From contig CAZUYC010000118.1 in assembly GCA_964624475.1 (NCBI GenBank), positions 25,143 to 89,142 on the forward strand: a stretch of 64,000 bases of DNA, written 5' to 3'. Every line of letters begins with the position of its first letter. Position 1 is the stretch's first letter. Below the pieces are notes generated by a model. It was not told the DNA's origin. It did no database searches and saw only the letters and a program-made list of their open reading frames with translations. This stretch comes from CAZUYC01 sp964624475 (lineage in GTDB: Bacteria > Myxococcota_A > UBA9160 > SMWR01). A program made the translations under genes and the position numbers. Shown one piece after another: positions 41,166 through 49,485 of the stretch.

Positions 41166-42587
41166 TCAGCGGGCCTCGGCGGGGGCGGGTGCGGGCGCCT
41201 TCGCCTGGACCGACTCCTCCGGCCCGCGCCGGAGCCGCTCGAAGTAGGTCCAGCTCTTCAGCACCTCGACGGCGCGGCCGAGCTGCACGTCGTCCGGGTA
41301 GCCGGGGGCGGCCGATCCGCCGCCCGGGGCCTCGCCCGGCGGCTCGGCCGGAGCCGCATCCTCCTGGGTGAAGTGACCCTCGAGGTCGCGCTCGCGAACC
41401 CGTTCCGGCGTCTCGCCTTCCTCCCCGCGCGCCTCGGCCTCCGCCGCCCGCTCCGGCGCCTGCACCACGATGTCGGGGCCGATGCCGACCTCCTGGATCG
41501 AGCGCCCGCCGGGGGTGTAGTAGAGCGCCGTCGTGAGGCGCAGGCCGTTGCCGGCCTCGAGCGGGTAGACGGTCTGCACGGAGCCCTTGCCGAAGCTCTG
41601 CACGCCGATCACGAGCGCCCGCCGGTGGTCCTGGAGGGCGCCCGCCACGATCTCCGAGGCGCTCGCCGTGCCCTCGTTCACGATCACCACGATCGGGTAG
41701 CTCGGCTCCGTCCCCTTCGCGTGCGCGCGGAACTCGTGCAGCTGGCTGTCGACGCGGCCCTTCGTGTAGACGACGAGCCCCTCCGAGAGCCACTCGTCGG
41801 CCACCTTGACCGCCTGGTCGAGGAGCCCGCCCGGGTTGTCGCGCAGGTCGAGGACGAGCCCCTGGAAGGGCTGGCCCTCCCCTTCCCGGTGGAGGGTCTC
41901 CAGCACCTTCTGCAGGTCCTGGATGGTGCGCTCCTGGAAGGCGCGGAGGCGCACGTAGGCATAGCCGGGCTCGAGCAGGCGCCCCGACACCGAGACCACC
42001 TTCACGACGTCGCGGGCGATCGTGAAGCGCTGCGGCTTCTCGAAGCTCTCGCGCAGGATCTCGATCGTGATCTTCGAGCCCTTGGAGCCGCGCATCAGGT
42101 TCACGGCCTCGAAGAGCGTCATGGTCTTGGTCGATCGGCACTCCTCGGTCCAGTCGGCGGGGCGCTCGGTCGGGCAGATCGCGACGATCTGGTCGCGCGC
42201 CCGGATGCCGGCCCGCTGGGCGGGCGTACCCTCGATCGGGGAGACCACCTCGATGAAGCCGTCGCGCCGCTTGGTGATCTCGATGCCGAGGCCGTGGAAC
42301 TCGCCCTTGGTGTCGACCTGCATCTCGTGATAGGCGTCGCTGTCGAGGAACGACGAGTGGGGATCGAGCTCCTCCAGCATCCCGCGCAGGGCTCCCCGCA
42401 CCAGCCGGCCCTCGTCGATGTCCTCGACGTAGTTGCGGCGCACCAGGTTCATCACGCTGGTGAAGAGGCTCAGGTCCTCGTAGCGGGTCGCGGCGACGCT
42501 GCCGACGGTCCCGGCGACGACGCTCGCGATGCCCGCGGCGACGACCCCGGAGAGGAAGGTGAAGAGCAGCCGGACTCGAGGACGCAT
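41166..42587 (-). CDS. ctpA: C-terminal processing peptidase, S41 family
   Basis: Periplasmic serine protease with Ser-Lys dyad. The 473-residue protein has a signal anchor (8-33), a PDZ domain at about 95-190 (GLGIEITKRRDGFIEVVSPI), and the protease core: GLVLDLRDNPGGLLDQAV, NEGTASASEIV (nucleophile Ser 309) and SFGKGSVQT (Lys 334). The last 90 residues are acidic and Pro/Ala-rich. It follows envC by nine bases, and EnvC/NlpD-CtpA neighbourhoods are common, fitting a role in cell-wall hydrolase control. Confidence 0.95.
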   Translation of the reverse strand: MRPRVRLLFTFLSGVVAAGIASVVAGTVGSVAATRYEDLSLFTSVMNLVRRNYVEDIDEGRLVRGALRGMLEELDPHSSFLDSDAYHEMQVDTKGEFHGLGIEITKRRDGFIEVVSPIEGTPAQRAGIRARDQIVAICPTERPADWTEECRSTKTMTLFEAVNLMRGSKGSKITIEILRESFEKPQRFTIARDVVKVVSVSGRLLEPGYAYVRLRAFQERTIQDLQKVLETLHREGEGQPFQGLVLDLRDNPGGLLDQAVKVADEWLSEGLVVYTKGRVDSQLHEFRAHAKGTEPSYPIVVIVNEGTASASEIVAGALQDHRRALVIGVQSFGKGSVQTVYPLEAGNGLRLTTALYYTPGGRSIQEVGIGPDIVVQAPERAAEAEARGEEGETPERVRERDLEGHFTQEDAAPAEPPGEAPGGGSAAPGYPDDVQLGRAVEVLKSWTYFERLRRGPEESVQAKAPAPAPAEAR

Positions 42588-42596
42588 CGTTAGAGT

Positions 42597-43772
42597 CTAC
42601 CCCCTGCGAAGCGGGACGAGCCACTCGCGCGGATCGAGCGGCTCGGCGCCCCGCCGGATCTCGAAGTAGAGGCGCGGCCCGGAGAGCGACCCCGTGTCGC
42701 CCACGCTCCCGATCTGCGCCCCACGCTCCACACCGTCGCCCACGCCCACCCGGAGCTCCGCGAGATGGCCGGACACGGTGTAGTACCCGCTGCCGTGCTC
42801 GAGGATCACGAGGCGGCCGTAACCCTGGAACCAGCCGGCGTAGCGCACCCGGCCGGCGGCCACCGCCCGCACGGGAAGCCCCGCCGGCGCGTCGAAGACG
42901 ACGCCCGAGCGGAAGGTCTTGGTCTGGAACTCGCGGTCCACCACCCGCCCGAAGTCGCTCCCGATCGGGGCGTCGACCGGCGGGTCGAGCCGCCGGCGGA
43001 GCGCGACGAAGGGGGGCCCCTCCGGAGCGGGGGCGCTGCCCTCGGCCGGGCCGAGCCCGGAGAGGGTCGCCTCGAGCGCGCGCGCCGCGGTCTCGAGCTC
43101 CGCGAGCGCCGCCCGCTCGCGGGCGCGGTCGCCGTAGAGGTGCGCGACGATCCCGCGCTTGGCCCGCCGCTCCGCCGCGAGCTCGGCGCCGCGCTCGGCG
43201 AGCTCGCGCGAGACGCGCTCGAGGCGCGCGGCGGCGCCGGCGGCGGCCTCGCGGGCCAGGGCCCGCGCCTGCGAGGCGGCCCGGTGGCGCGCGAGCAGGT
43301 CCGCGTCGCGCGCCACGAGCCGGCGCAGGAGCTGCATCCGGCCGAGGAAGTCGCGGATCCCGCCGGACGAGAAGAGCAGGCGCAGCGAGCCGAGCTCGCC
43401 CGCGCGATAGAGCGCGACCGCCCGGTCGGCGAGCGCGCGCCGCGTGGCCGCGACCTTCCGCTCGTGCCCGGCCGCCTCGGCCGCGAGCCGGCCGTGCTCC
43501 ACGCGGGCCGCCTCCGCCCGCTGCCCGGCCTCCGCCACCTCGCGCTCGAGCAGCTGCGCGGTGCGCTCGATCGCCTCGAGCGCCTGGAGCAATCCGCGCT
43601 GCTCGCGCTCGTAGGCCTCCACGCGCGTGCGGCTCTCCTCGATCGCGCGGCGCACGAGCGCCAGGTTCTCGTCGCGCGAGGCTGCGGCGGGGAGCGCGGC
43701 CAGGAGCGCGGCGGCCAGGCCGCAGGCGAGCTGCGTCCCCGCTGCGCGCGGTCGGCGCGGCGCCGGCCTCAC
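42597..43772 (-). CDS. envC: EnvC-like murein hydrolase activator (degenerate LytM domain)
   Basis: A 391-residue exported protein: signal peptide, a long coiled coil (about 35-255), then a LytM/M23 domain (about 275-391; GSDFGRVVDREFQTKTFRSG, VRAVAAGRVRYAGWFQGYG, then GHLAELRVGVGDGVERG). The metal ligands of active M23 peptidases are missing: HxxxD is replaced by RSGVVFD and HLHFE by RLYFE. That is the EnvC pattern, a non-catalytic activator of septal amidases recruited by FtsEX. GTG overlaps the ftsX stop by four bases. Confidence 0.9.
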   Translation of the reverse strand: MRPAPRRPRAAGTQLACGLAAALLAALPAAASRDENLALVRRAIEESRTRVEAYEREQRGLLQALEAIERTAQLLEREVAEAGQRAEAARVEHGRLAAEAAGHERKVAATRRALADRAVALYRAGELGSLRLLFSSGGIRDFLGRMQLLRRLVARDADLLARHRAASQARALAREAAAGAAARLERVSRELAERGAELAAERRAKRGIVAHLYGDRARERAALAELETAARALEATLSGLGPAEGSAPAPEGPPFVALRRRLDPPVDAPIGSDFGRVVDREFQTKTFRSGVVFDAPAGLPVRAVAAGRVRYAGWFQGYGRLVILEHGSGYYTVSGHLAELRVGVGDGVERGAQIGSVGDTGSLSGPRLYFEIRRGAEPLDPREWLVPLRRG

Positions 43773-44677
43773 GCGCGCCAGCTCCCCGAGAGCGCCGCCG
43801 CCGAGCCGAAGAGGCCGAGGACCGCGCCCGCGGCGACGAGGCCCGCGGCCTCGGGCAGGGCGAAGAAGCGCGGTTCGATCCCGCCGAGCACGAGCGCGAG
43901 CCCGAACTCGAGCTCGGGCAGCACCAGACGGAAGATCGCGCCGAGCAGCGCCAGCGCGACGAGCCCGCCGGCCGCGCCCTGGGCCGCCCCCTCGAGCAGG
44001 AAGGGCGTCGCGACGAAGGCCCGGCTCGCGCCGACGAGCGCCAGGATCTCGAGCTCGTCGCGGCGGGCGAGGACGGCGAGGCGGATCGTGTTCGCGACGA
44101 TGAGCAGCGCCGCGAGCGCGAGGATCGCGCCGAGCCCGATCCCGACGCCGCGCACGAGCGCGATCGCGCGCAGGTAGCCCTCGACCCACTCCTGACCCGA
44201 GGCGAGGTCGTCGATTCCGGGCAGGTCCGCCAGCGAGCCGACGACGATCCGCAGGCCCTCGGCCGAGCGGCTCGCGGGCTCGAGCGCGATCTCGAGCGAA
44301 GCCGGGAGGGGGTTCTCCTCGAGGCCCTCGAGGAAGGCGCCGCCCCGCCCGACGCCGCTGCGGAAGCGCTCGAGCGCCTCTTCTTTCGAGACGACGCGGA
44401 CCTCGGCCACGCCCTCCACCGTGCGCGCCGTCGCCGCGAGCTCCTCCTGGCGCGCGGGCGCGAGCCCCTCCTCCAGGAAGGCGGTGACGCGGAGCTCGTC
44501 GCCGACCCCGCGCAGGAGCTCCTCCATGTTCCAGGCGAGGAGCGTGAAGGCTCCGACCAGCACGAGGCAGACGCCGATGGTCGCGACGGCGATGGCGCTG
44601 GTCACCGGGCTCGTCACGAGCCCGCGCGCCGCGGTGCGCGCGAGGCAGCTCGCGCGAGTGGCGAGGGAGCCGCTCAC
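43769..44677 (-). CDS. ftsX: Cell division protein FtsX
   Basis: Inner-membrane permease-like partner of FtsE. The 302-residue protein has four membrane segments (about 27-48, 178-200, 222-246 and 272-292) and a large periplasmic loop between the first two (FLEEGLAPARQEELAATART, VVSKEEALERF, NPLPASLEI), the region that binds EnvC-type activators. It has GTGA overlaps with both ftsE and envC, so ftsE-ftsX-envC are translationally coupled. Confidence 0.95.
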   Translation of the reverse strand: MSGSLATRASCLARTAARGLVTSPVTSAIAVATIGVCLVLVGAFTLLAWNMEELLRGVGDELRVTAFLEEGLAPARQEELAATARTVEGVAEVRVVSKEEALERFRSGVGRGGAFLEGLEENPLPASLEIALEPASRSAEGLRIVVGSLADLPGIDDLASGQEWVEGYLRAIALVRGVGIGLGAILALAALLIVANTIRLAVLARRDELEILALVGASRAFVATPFLLEGAAQGAAGGLVALALLGAIFRLVLPELEFGLALVLGGIEPRFFALPEAAGLVAAGAVLGLFGSAAALSGSWRA

Positions 44678-45441
44678 CGCGCCCGTCCGCCGGGCGTGCC
44701 GTCCGCGGCGATCCGCCCCGCCTCGAGGTGCACGCTGCGCTTGCCGTAGCGCGCGACGAGCGCGTGCTCGTGCGTCGCCACCACGACGGTCGTGCCGCGC
44801 GTCGCGGCGCTCGCGATCAGGTCCATCACCTCGACGGTCAGGTCCGGGTCGAGGTTTCCCGTGGGCTCGTCGGCGAGCAGGATCTCGGGCTCGTTCACGA
44901 GCGCGCGCGCGATCGACACCCGCTGCTGCTCCCCGCCCGAGAGCGAGAGCGGGTGGTGATGGCGGCGGTGCTGGAGGCCGACCTGCTTCAGCACCGAGAA
45001 GACCCGGGCGCGCACCTCGCGCCGCGGCGTTCCCACCACCTCGAGCGCGAGGGCGACGTTCTCCTCGATCGTGCGGCGCGGGAGGAGCTTGAAGTCCTGG
45101 AAGACCACGCCGATGCGGCGGCGAAGCCTCGGGATCGCGTGCGGCCCGAGCCGCGCGATGTTGCGGCCGAGGACCACGATCTGGCCCTCGCTCGGCCGCT
45201 CCGCCGCGAAGAGCAGCCGGAGCAGCGTCGTCTTGCCGGCGCCGCTCGGCCCGGTCAGGAAGACGAACTCGCCTTTGCGCAGCTGGAGGCTCACGTCGCG
45301 CAGGGCGAAGCTCCCCGCCGAGTACGACTTCGAGACGTGGTAGATCGCGACCGCCGCGTCGCCGGCTCGCGACGCGAAGCGCGAGAGCCCCACCGGCGCT
45401 ACGGGGAGGCCGCTCTCGACGCTCCGGCCCGGGAGCCTCAC
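44674..45441 (-). CDS. ftsE: Cell division ATP-binding protein FtsE
   Basis: ATPase of the FtsEX complex that controls septal peptidoglycan hydrolysis. Of its 255 residues, motifs are TGPSGAGKTTLL, GVVFQDFKLLPRRTIEENV, LSGGEQQRVSIARAL, ILLADEPTGNLDP and VVATHEHAL. About 30 residues precede the usual FtsE start (AIYHVSKSYSAGSFAL); no in-frame start is available closer, so the extension seems real. It begins seven bases after the stop of the conserved unknown at 45449. Confidence 0.95.
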   Translation of the reverse strand: MRLPGRSVESGLPVAPVGLSRFASRAGDAAVAIYHVSKSYSAGSFALRDVSLQLRKGEFVFLTGPSGAGKTTLLRLLFAAERPSEGQIVVLGRNIARLGPHAIPRLRRRIGVVFQDFKLLPRRTIEENVALALEVVGTPRREVRARVFSVLKQVGLQHRRHHHPLSLSGGEQQRVSIARALVNEPEILLADEPTGNLDPDLTVEVMDLIASAATRGTTVVVATHEHALVARYGKRSVHLEAGRIAADGTPGGRAR

Positions 45442-45448
45442 GCCGCGC

Positions 45449-46000
45449 TCATTCGGATCGGGAGCCGCGCCCGCCGCCCGTCCGCTCGCGGGACTGCGCG
45501 ACGAGGTACTCGAGGATCACGTCGTCGAGGGGCCGCTCCGAGACGATGCCCTCGCCGAAGGCGCGCGCCCGGCTGCCTTGCGCGGCGGGTGCGGCCGGGG
45601 CGCGGGCGGCGGGCGCGGCCGCGGCGGGCCGGGCCGGCGCGGGGGCGCGCGCAGCCCTGGGGAGCACCGCCTCCGGCGCCGGGGGTGTGTGCATCTCGCC
45701 CGAGCCGATGCTCGCGGCCGCGGGCGGCGCGCCGAGGCGCGCGGCGATCGCGCCGTCGAGGTCGCCCCGGAGCAGGCGCTCCAGCATCGACGCGTGCTGC
45801 TCGTCCATGAGGCGGCGCACGCGGACGGCCAGGTCCGGGGCATCGACGATCTCCGCGTAGTCGCGGCGCTCCGAGGCGAGGATCGTCCCCTCGTAGTAGA
45901 GATGGGTGGTCACGTGCGGGTGGGCGCGCCCCGAGTCCTCCGTCTGCACGTGGAAGGTGCGGCCGCCGTGACGGACGTTGGCGTTCTGGCCGAGGATCAT
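45449..46000 (-). CDS. Conserved unknown protein upstream of ftsE
   Basis: A 183-residue protein. The first 85 residues look like a compact, conserved domain (MILGQNANVRHGGRTFHVQT, then EDSGRAHPHVTTHLYYEG); the middle is an Ala/Pro-rich linker (about 90-150); and the last 30 residues include RPLDDVILEYLVAQS. I have no function for it. It appears to head the ftsE-ftsX-envC-ctpA operon. ATG 46000; no clear promoter was found in the 159 bases upstream, which also hold a small family C hairpin. Confidence 0.75.
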   Translation of the reverse strand: MILGQNANVRHGGRTFHVQTEDSGRAHPHVTTHLYYEGTILASERRDYAEIVDAPDLAVRVRRLMDEQHASMLERLLRGDLDGAIAARLGAPPAAASIGSGEMHTPPAPEAVLPRAARAPAPARPAAAAPAARAPAAPAAQGSRARAFGEGIVSERPLDDVILEYLVAQSRERTGGGRGSRSE

Positions 46001-46056
46001 CGGGGTTCGGGGTCTCTCCGCGGGCGACGGGGTGGCGCGAGTCTAACGCGGGGGGC

Positions 46057-46079
46057 CTAGCCCGCATTTCTCGGGCTAG
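46057..46079. repeat. Family C minimal hairpin
   Basis: CTAGCCCG (46057-46064) and CGGGCTAG (46072-46079) form an eight-base perfect stem around CATTTCT. The left half matches the ends of the larger family C elements (TAGCCCGCAT). It lies between nfuA and the unknown gene at 45449. Confidence 0.7.
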
Positions 46080-46159
46080 GCCAAGGATCGGCGACTCCGG
46101 CCGGGGCCTGAACCCGAAGGGCCCCGCGGGGCCCGGGTGATCGGGGCGATGCCCGGCCT

Positions 46160-46741
46160 CTATCGGGGGTGGTAGGGGCTCTCGCCCGCCTCGTGGTCGG
46201 TCGCGTCGACCACCTCCCGGATCTCGGGAATGGCACCCCGGAGGGTCGCGGTCACGCCCTCCCGCAGGGTCAGGTCGGCCATGCCGCAGCCCTGGCAGCC
46301 CCCGCCGAACTCGACCACCACGCGCTCGCCCTGCACGTCGACCAGCGTCACCCGCCCGCCGTGGGCCGCGATCCCCGGGTTGATCTGCTCGTCGAGCAGG
46401 CGCTGCACGCGCCCGGCGAGCGGGAGCTCGAGGAGGCGCGGGCGGTTCGGGTTCTCGAAGCGGAAGCCGCCTCCCGAGAGGCTCTCCACGTACTGGAGCG
46501 TCGCCCCGCGCAAGAGCGGCGCGCTCGCCGCATCGACGTACAAGCGGATCCCCTCCGCGTCGACCAGCGCATCCTCCGGTCCGCGGCTTCCAGCGTCGAC
46601 CAGCTCCAGGGCGTAGCGGAACGCGGCCCCGTGCTCGCGCACCGAGATCCGGAGCGCCGAGCCGGCGAAGCGCCCGGCCTCCCGCATCTCGGCGAGCTTG
46701 CTCCCTGCGGCGGCGTCGAGCTCGAGCAGCGGTGCCTCCAT
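46160..46741 (-). CDS. nfuA: NfuA-like Fe-S biogenesis protein
   Basis: Scaffold/carrier for 4Fe-4S clusters. The 193-residue protein has a degenerate A-type-carrier N-terminal domain (about 10-95; SGGGFRFENPNRPR but no cysteines) and a C-terminal NifU domain (about 105-185) with the cluster-binding GGGCQGCGMADLTL (Cys-x-x-Cys). This is the classical two-domain NfuA layout. It stands apart from the other Fe-S genes at 33956-35651. Confidence 0.92.
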   Translation of the reverse strand: MEAPLLELDAAAGSKLAEMREAGRFAGSALRISVREHGAAFRYALELVDAGSRGPEDALVDAEGIRLYVDAASAPLLRGATLQYVESLSGGGFRFENPNRPRLLELPLAGRVQRLLDEQINPGIAAHGGRVTLVDVQGERVVVEFGGGCQGCGMADLTLREGVTATLRGAIPEIREVVDATDHEAGESPYHPR

Positions 46742-46809
46742 GGTCGACCGAGGCTATCCCAGCAGCCCCTCGCGGCGCACCGCCGCCCGCACGACGGCGC
46801 GACGAAGGG

Positions 46810-46841
46810 AGCCCCGGCGGGCTGGCGCCCACCGGGGCTCC
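46810..46841 (-). terminator. Terminator-like hairpin after the PEP-CTERM gene
   Basis: GAGCCCCGG (46810-46818) and CCGGGGCTC (46833-46841) pair over nine bases with a 14-base loop. On the minus strand it lies about 47 bases beyond the PEP-CTERM stop, and the following bases are only weakly T-rich. A hairpin terminator is plausible. Confidence 0.45.
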
Positions 46842-46888
46842 GGGCGGCGGTCTTGGAGAAGGGGGGATGGGGGCCGCCGCCGCGGCAT

Positions 46889-47539
46889 CTACGCGCGCGC
46901 CCGCGGGCGTCGCCCCGAGGCACCGAGCCCCGCGAGTCCGAGGCCCACGAGCAGCGCCGTCCCCGGCTCCGGGACGGGGGCGAGATCGCCCGCGCCGGGC
47001 GTCGGCGTCGCGAGCACGGCGAAATCCGCCGCGTTGTCGCCCGTATCGACGTCGGCGAAGGTCCTCGCCACGCTCGCGCCCGGCGGCGCGCTGGGCGCGG
47101 GCGATCCCTCCCCGGCGAACACGTCGCCCGCCGCGAAGGTCCCGTAGCCGACCGCGTCGAGCACGCTGTCGCCCGAGCGCAGGACGATCGAGTCGGGGCC
47201 GTTCTGGAAGTCGAAGTTCAGCACGAGGTCCGCGTTCGCCACGAGCGTGGGGCCTCCGGAAAGATCGTCCGCTACGACGAAGAAGCCGTCCGCGGGGATC
47301 GCGCCGGAGAGCGTCAGCGCGGGCCCGATCGCGCCCCCCGATCCGTTCACCCCCTCGAGGCGCAGGCCGTCGAGAAGCGTCCCGGGCGCGCCGTAGAGCT
47401 CGACGAAGCCGCGCCCGTCGTCGGAGCCGACGGCGTCGTAGAGGAACTCGGAGATCACGGGCAGGGCGCCGGCCGTGGCCGGCGCGAGGCCGGTCCCGAG
47501 ACCGAGCAGCAGGAGAAGGCGAGAAAGGCGGCGAAGCAT
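46889..47539 (-). CDS. PEP-CTERM sorted protein with lamin-tail-like domain
   Basis: A 216-residue exported protein: signal peptide MLRRLSRLLLLLGLGTGLAP, a beta-rich lamin-tail-type domain (ISEFLYDAVGSDDGRGFVEL, ADGFFVVADDLSG, DSIVLRSGDSVLDAVGYG), and a C-terminal PEP-CTERM signal (VPEPGTALLVGLGLAGLG then RRPRARA). The signal implies an exosortase elsewhere in the genome; none is in this window. ATG 47539 has a GGAGG ribosome site. It is 46 bases downstream of the propeller-like gene and may share its transcript. Confidence 0.9.
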   Translation of the reverse strand: MLRRLSRLLLLLGLGTGLAPATAGALPVISEFLYDAVGSDDGRGFVELYGAPGTLLDGLRLEGVNGSGGAIGPALTLSGAIPADGFFVVADDLSGGPTLVANADLVLNFDFQNGPDSIVLRSGDSVLDAVGYGTFAAGDVFAGEGSPAPSAPPGASVARTFADVDTGDNAADFAVLATPTPGAGDLAPVPEPGTALLVGLGLAGLGASGRRPRARA

Positions 47540-47585
47540 GTGTCCTCCGTGGCGGGGTGTCGGGACGCCAACTCGGGCCGGGAGC

Positions 47586-49274
47586 TCACGGCGCGCCTGT
47601 GCGCGGCGCGCGCGAGAACCACCCGCCTGTCCAGGCATCGATCCCGGCGGCGAGCTCGGCGGCCCGCAGCCGCAGCCGCAGCGCGTCTCCGGGAGACTCC
47701 GCGGCGGCGAGCTCGACGAGGACGCGACGGCGCTCGAAGTAGAGCTGCGTGATCTCGTCCAGCACGTCGTCGCGGAGCTCGATCACCTCGCGCGCCTCGC
47801 GCGAGATGTCGATCTGCTCCGGGTGGTAGGCGAGGTCCGCGAGCTCCCAGGTGATGTTGACCGAGAGCGCGTTGTCCCGGGAGGAACCCTCGTCGCGGTC
47901 GACGAGCTGGCGCAGGCCGCCGGAGACGAAGCTCTCGTCGAGGCCCGTCCCCCGGTCGCGGTCGCGGGATGCCGCTCCGATCAGCGAGAGCTCCGGAAGC
48001 CAGCCGCGACGGCGCACGCCGTGGCGCATCTCGTCGATGCGCGCGGGCCCGAGGTCGAGGAAAGCGAGCGCCTCGCGGTGCACGCGCTCGATCGGAGGAT
48101 CCTCGGGCAGCTCGGCGAGAACGGCGCGCGGCGCCACGCGGCGCGCCGGCTCCGCGACGAGGACGGCTCCGGCGACCGCCGCGTGGAGGGAGGCCCCTCC
48201 GCCGACGAGGGCGCCGACGTCCTGGGAACCGGCCGGCTCGGCCGCGCGCCGCCACGGCCCGGCTGCGGCCTCGGCTTCGAGCAGCCCATGATCGGTCGCG
48301 AGCCAGAGGCGCCCGTGGCCCTCCGCGACGCGGTGCGCCTGCGCACCCGGCGGGAGCGTGGGCTGCACGAGCCGCCAGGGACCGTCGCGGACGTCGCGCA
48401 GCGCGAGCGCCGTCGGAAAGAGCAGCGCGAGATCCGCGCCCGCAAGCCCGGGCACGACGTCGACCGGCTCCTCGCGGAACGCGATCGCGAGCTCCTCGCG
48501 ACGCGCCGGGCCGGCGGCGAGCTCGCCGGCGCGGAGCTCGACCGCGACGCGGAGCAGGTCGCCGCGCACGAGGGCGAAGCACTCGAGCCCGCCGGGCGCG
48601 GCACGGAGCGCCACGGCCGCGACCGGCCCGGAGGGGAGACCGCCGACCCGGCTCCAGCGCTCGCCGTCGCGCGACAGGAAGGCGCCGTCCTCCGTCGCGA
48701 CCGCGACGGCAGCGCGGGCCGCCGACAGGCGCACGGGCCGCCGCGCGGCGCCCGGCGCCGGAGCGACCTCGCGGCTGCGGCCGGCCGCATCGATCCGGTA
48801 GAGGCCCTGCTCCGTCGCGGCGAGCAGATCTCCCGAGGTGAGGTAGGCGAGGTCGCGCGCGGGCCCGCGCCGCAGCACGCGCGTGAGGCGCCCATCGGGC
48901 TTCACGCGGAGCACGCCCGACGCGTCGCCCACGGCGACTTCCCCGGTTCCAGGGTGCACGGCGAGCGCCGTGGCGCCCCGGGCGCGCGGCAGATCCGCGA
49001 CGCGGCGCCACCCGATGGGCGAGGCGCCGCCCTCGCTGCGCGGCGGCTGCGCCGCCTGGCCTTGCGGAGGCCCGCCTTCGCTCGCCTGCGGCTCGCTGCG
49101 CGGCGGCTGCGCCGCCTGGCTTTGCGGGGGCCCGCCTTCGCTCGCCTGCGGCTCGCTGCGCGGCGGCTGCGCCGCCTTGCCTTGCGGGGGTAGGTCTGCG
49201 TCGGCCGGCGCGGGGTGCAGAGCAGCGGCGAGCTCGAGCAGCGCGGTGGCGAGCAGCAGAGCGAGCCGATCCAT
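47586..49274 (-). CDS. Secreted propeller-like protein with repeat-encoded linker
   Basis: A 562-residue protein with a signal peptide (MDRLALLLATALLELAAALH), then about 55 residues made of nearly three copies of a 20-residue unit (QAAQPPRSEPQASEGGPP type), which is family A repeat DNA. Residues about 85-420 show repeated beta-propeller-like strands (GVLRVKPDGRLTRVLRRG, GLYRIDAAGRSREV, RLWLATDHGLLEAE). The C-terminal 110 residues are helical (IDISREAREVIELRDDVLDE). The function is unknown. ATG 49274 is chosen for the signal peptide; ATG 49298 and TTG 49331 lie upstream. Confidence 0.78.
   Translation of the reverse strand: MDRLALLLATALLELAAALHPAPADADLPPQGKAAQPPRSEPQASEGGPPQSQAAQPPRSEPQASEGGPPQGQAAQPPRSEGGASPIGWRRVADLPRARGATALAVHPGTGEVAVGDASGVLRVKPDGRLTRVLRRGPARDLAYLTSGDLLAATEQGLYRIDAAGRSREVAPAPGAARRPVRLSAARAAVAVATEDGAFLSRDGERWSRVGGLPSGPVAAVALRAAPGGLECFALVRGDLLRVAVELRAGELAAGPARREELAIAFREEPVDVVPGLAGADLALLFPTALALRDVRDGPWRLVQPTLPPGAQAHRVAEGHGRLWLATDHGLLEAEAAAGPWRRAAEPAGSQDVGALVGGGASLHAAVAGAVLVAEPARRVAPRAVLAELPEDPPIERVHREALAFLDLGPARIDEMRHGVRRRGWLPELSLIGAASRDRDRGTGLDESFVSGGLRQLVDRDEGSSRDNALSVNITWELADLAYHPEQIDISREAREVIELRDDVLDEITQLYFERRRVLVELAAAESPGDALRLRLRAAELAAGIDAWTGGWFSRAPRTGAP
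49034..49192 (-). repeat. Family A tandem repeat inside a coding region (60-base period)
   Basis: About 2.7 units with an exact 60-base period. The core on the minus strand is CGCAGCGAGCCGCAGGCGAG, preceded by GGCGGCGCAGCCGC. The period is 20 codons, so the frame is kept, and there are only a few substitutions between units, which suggests recent expansion. Confidence 0.92.
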
Positions 49275-49449
49275 GCCGCGGTATCCAGCAACGCGCATGC
49301 CAGCGAACGACCGCGCGTGCGACTCGCGCAAACCCGCGTCGATGCAGGCTCCTCTCCGAGCGAACTCGAGGTGCAGCCGGGCTGCGTGGACCGCCGGCGA
49401 CGCCCCCGTGAACCCGTCGTAGGAAGGCGGCCGACGCGACCGCGCCGAG

Positions 49450-49478
49450 TTGACGCCGCCCCGCGCGTCCAGAAGAAT
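49450..49478 (+). promoter_or_regulatory. Weak promoter candidate before the DUF4124 gene
   Basis: TTGACG (49450-49455) and AAGAAT (49473-49478) with a 17-base spacer. The start codon is only eight bases further, so the transcript would be nearly leaderless. The -10 matches at four of six positions. Confidence 0.3.
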
Positions 49479-49485
49479 CGATTCG

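Noticed and set aside
42597..43772. Active M23 endopeptidase
   Set aside because: The zinc-binding His/Asp of HxxxD and the final HxH are replaced, so an EnvC-type activator is the better call.
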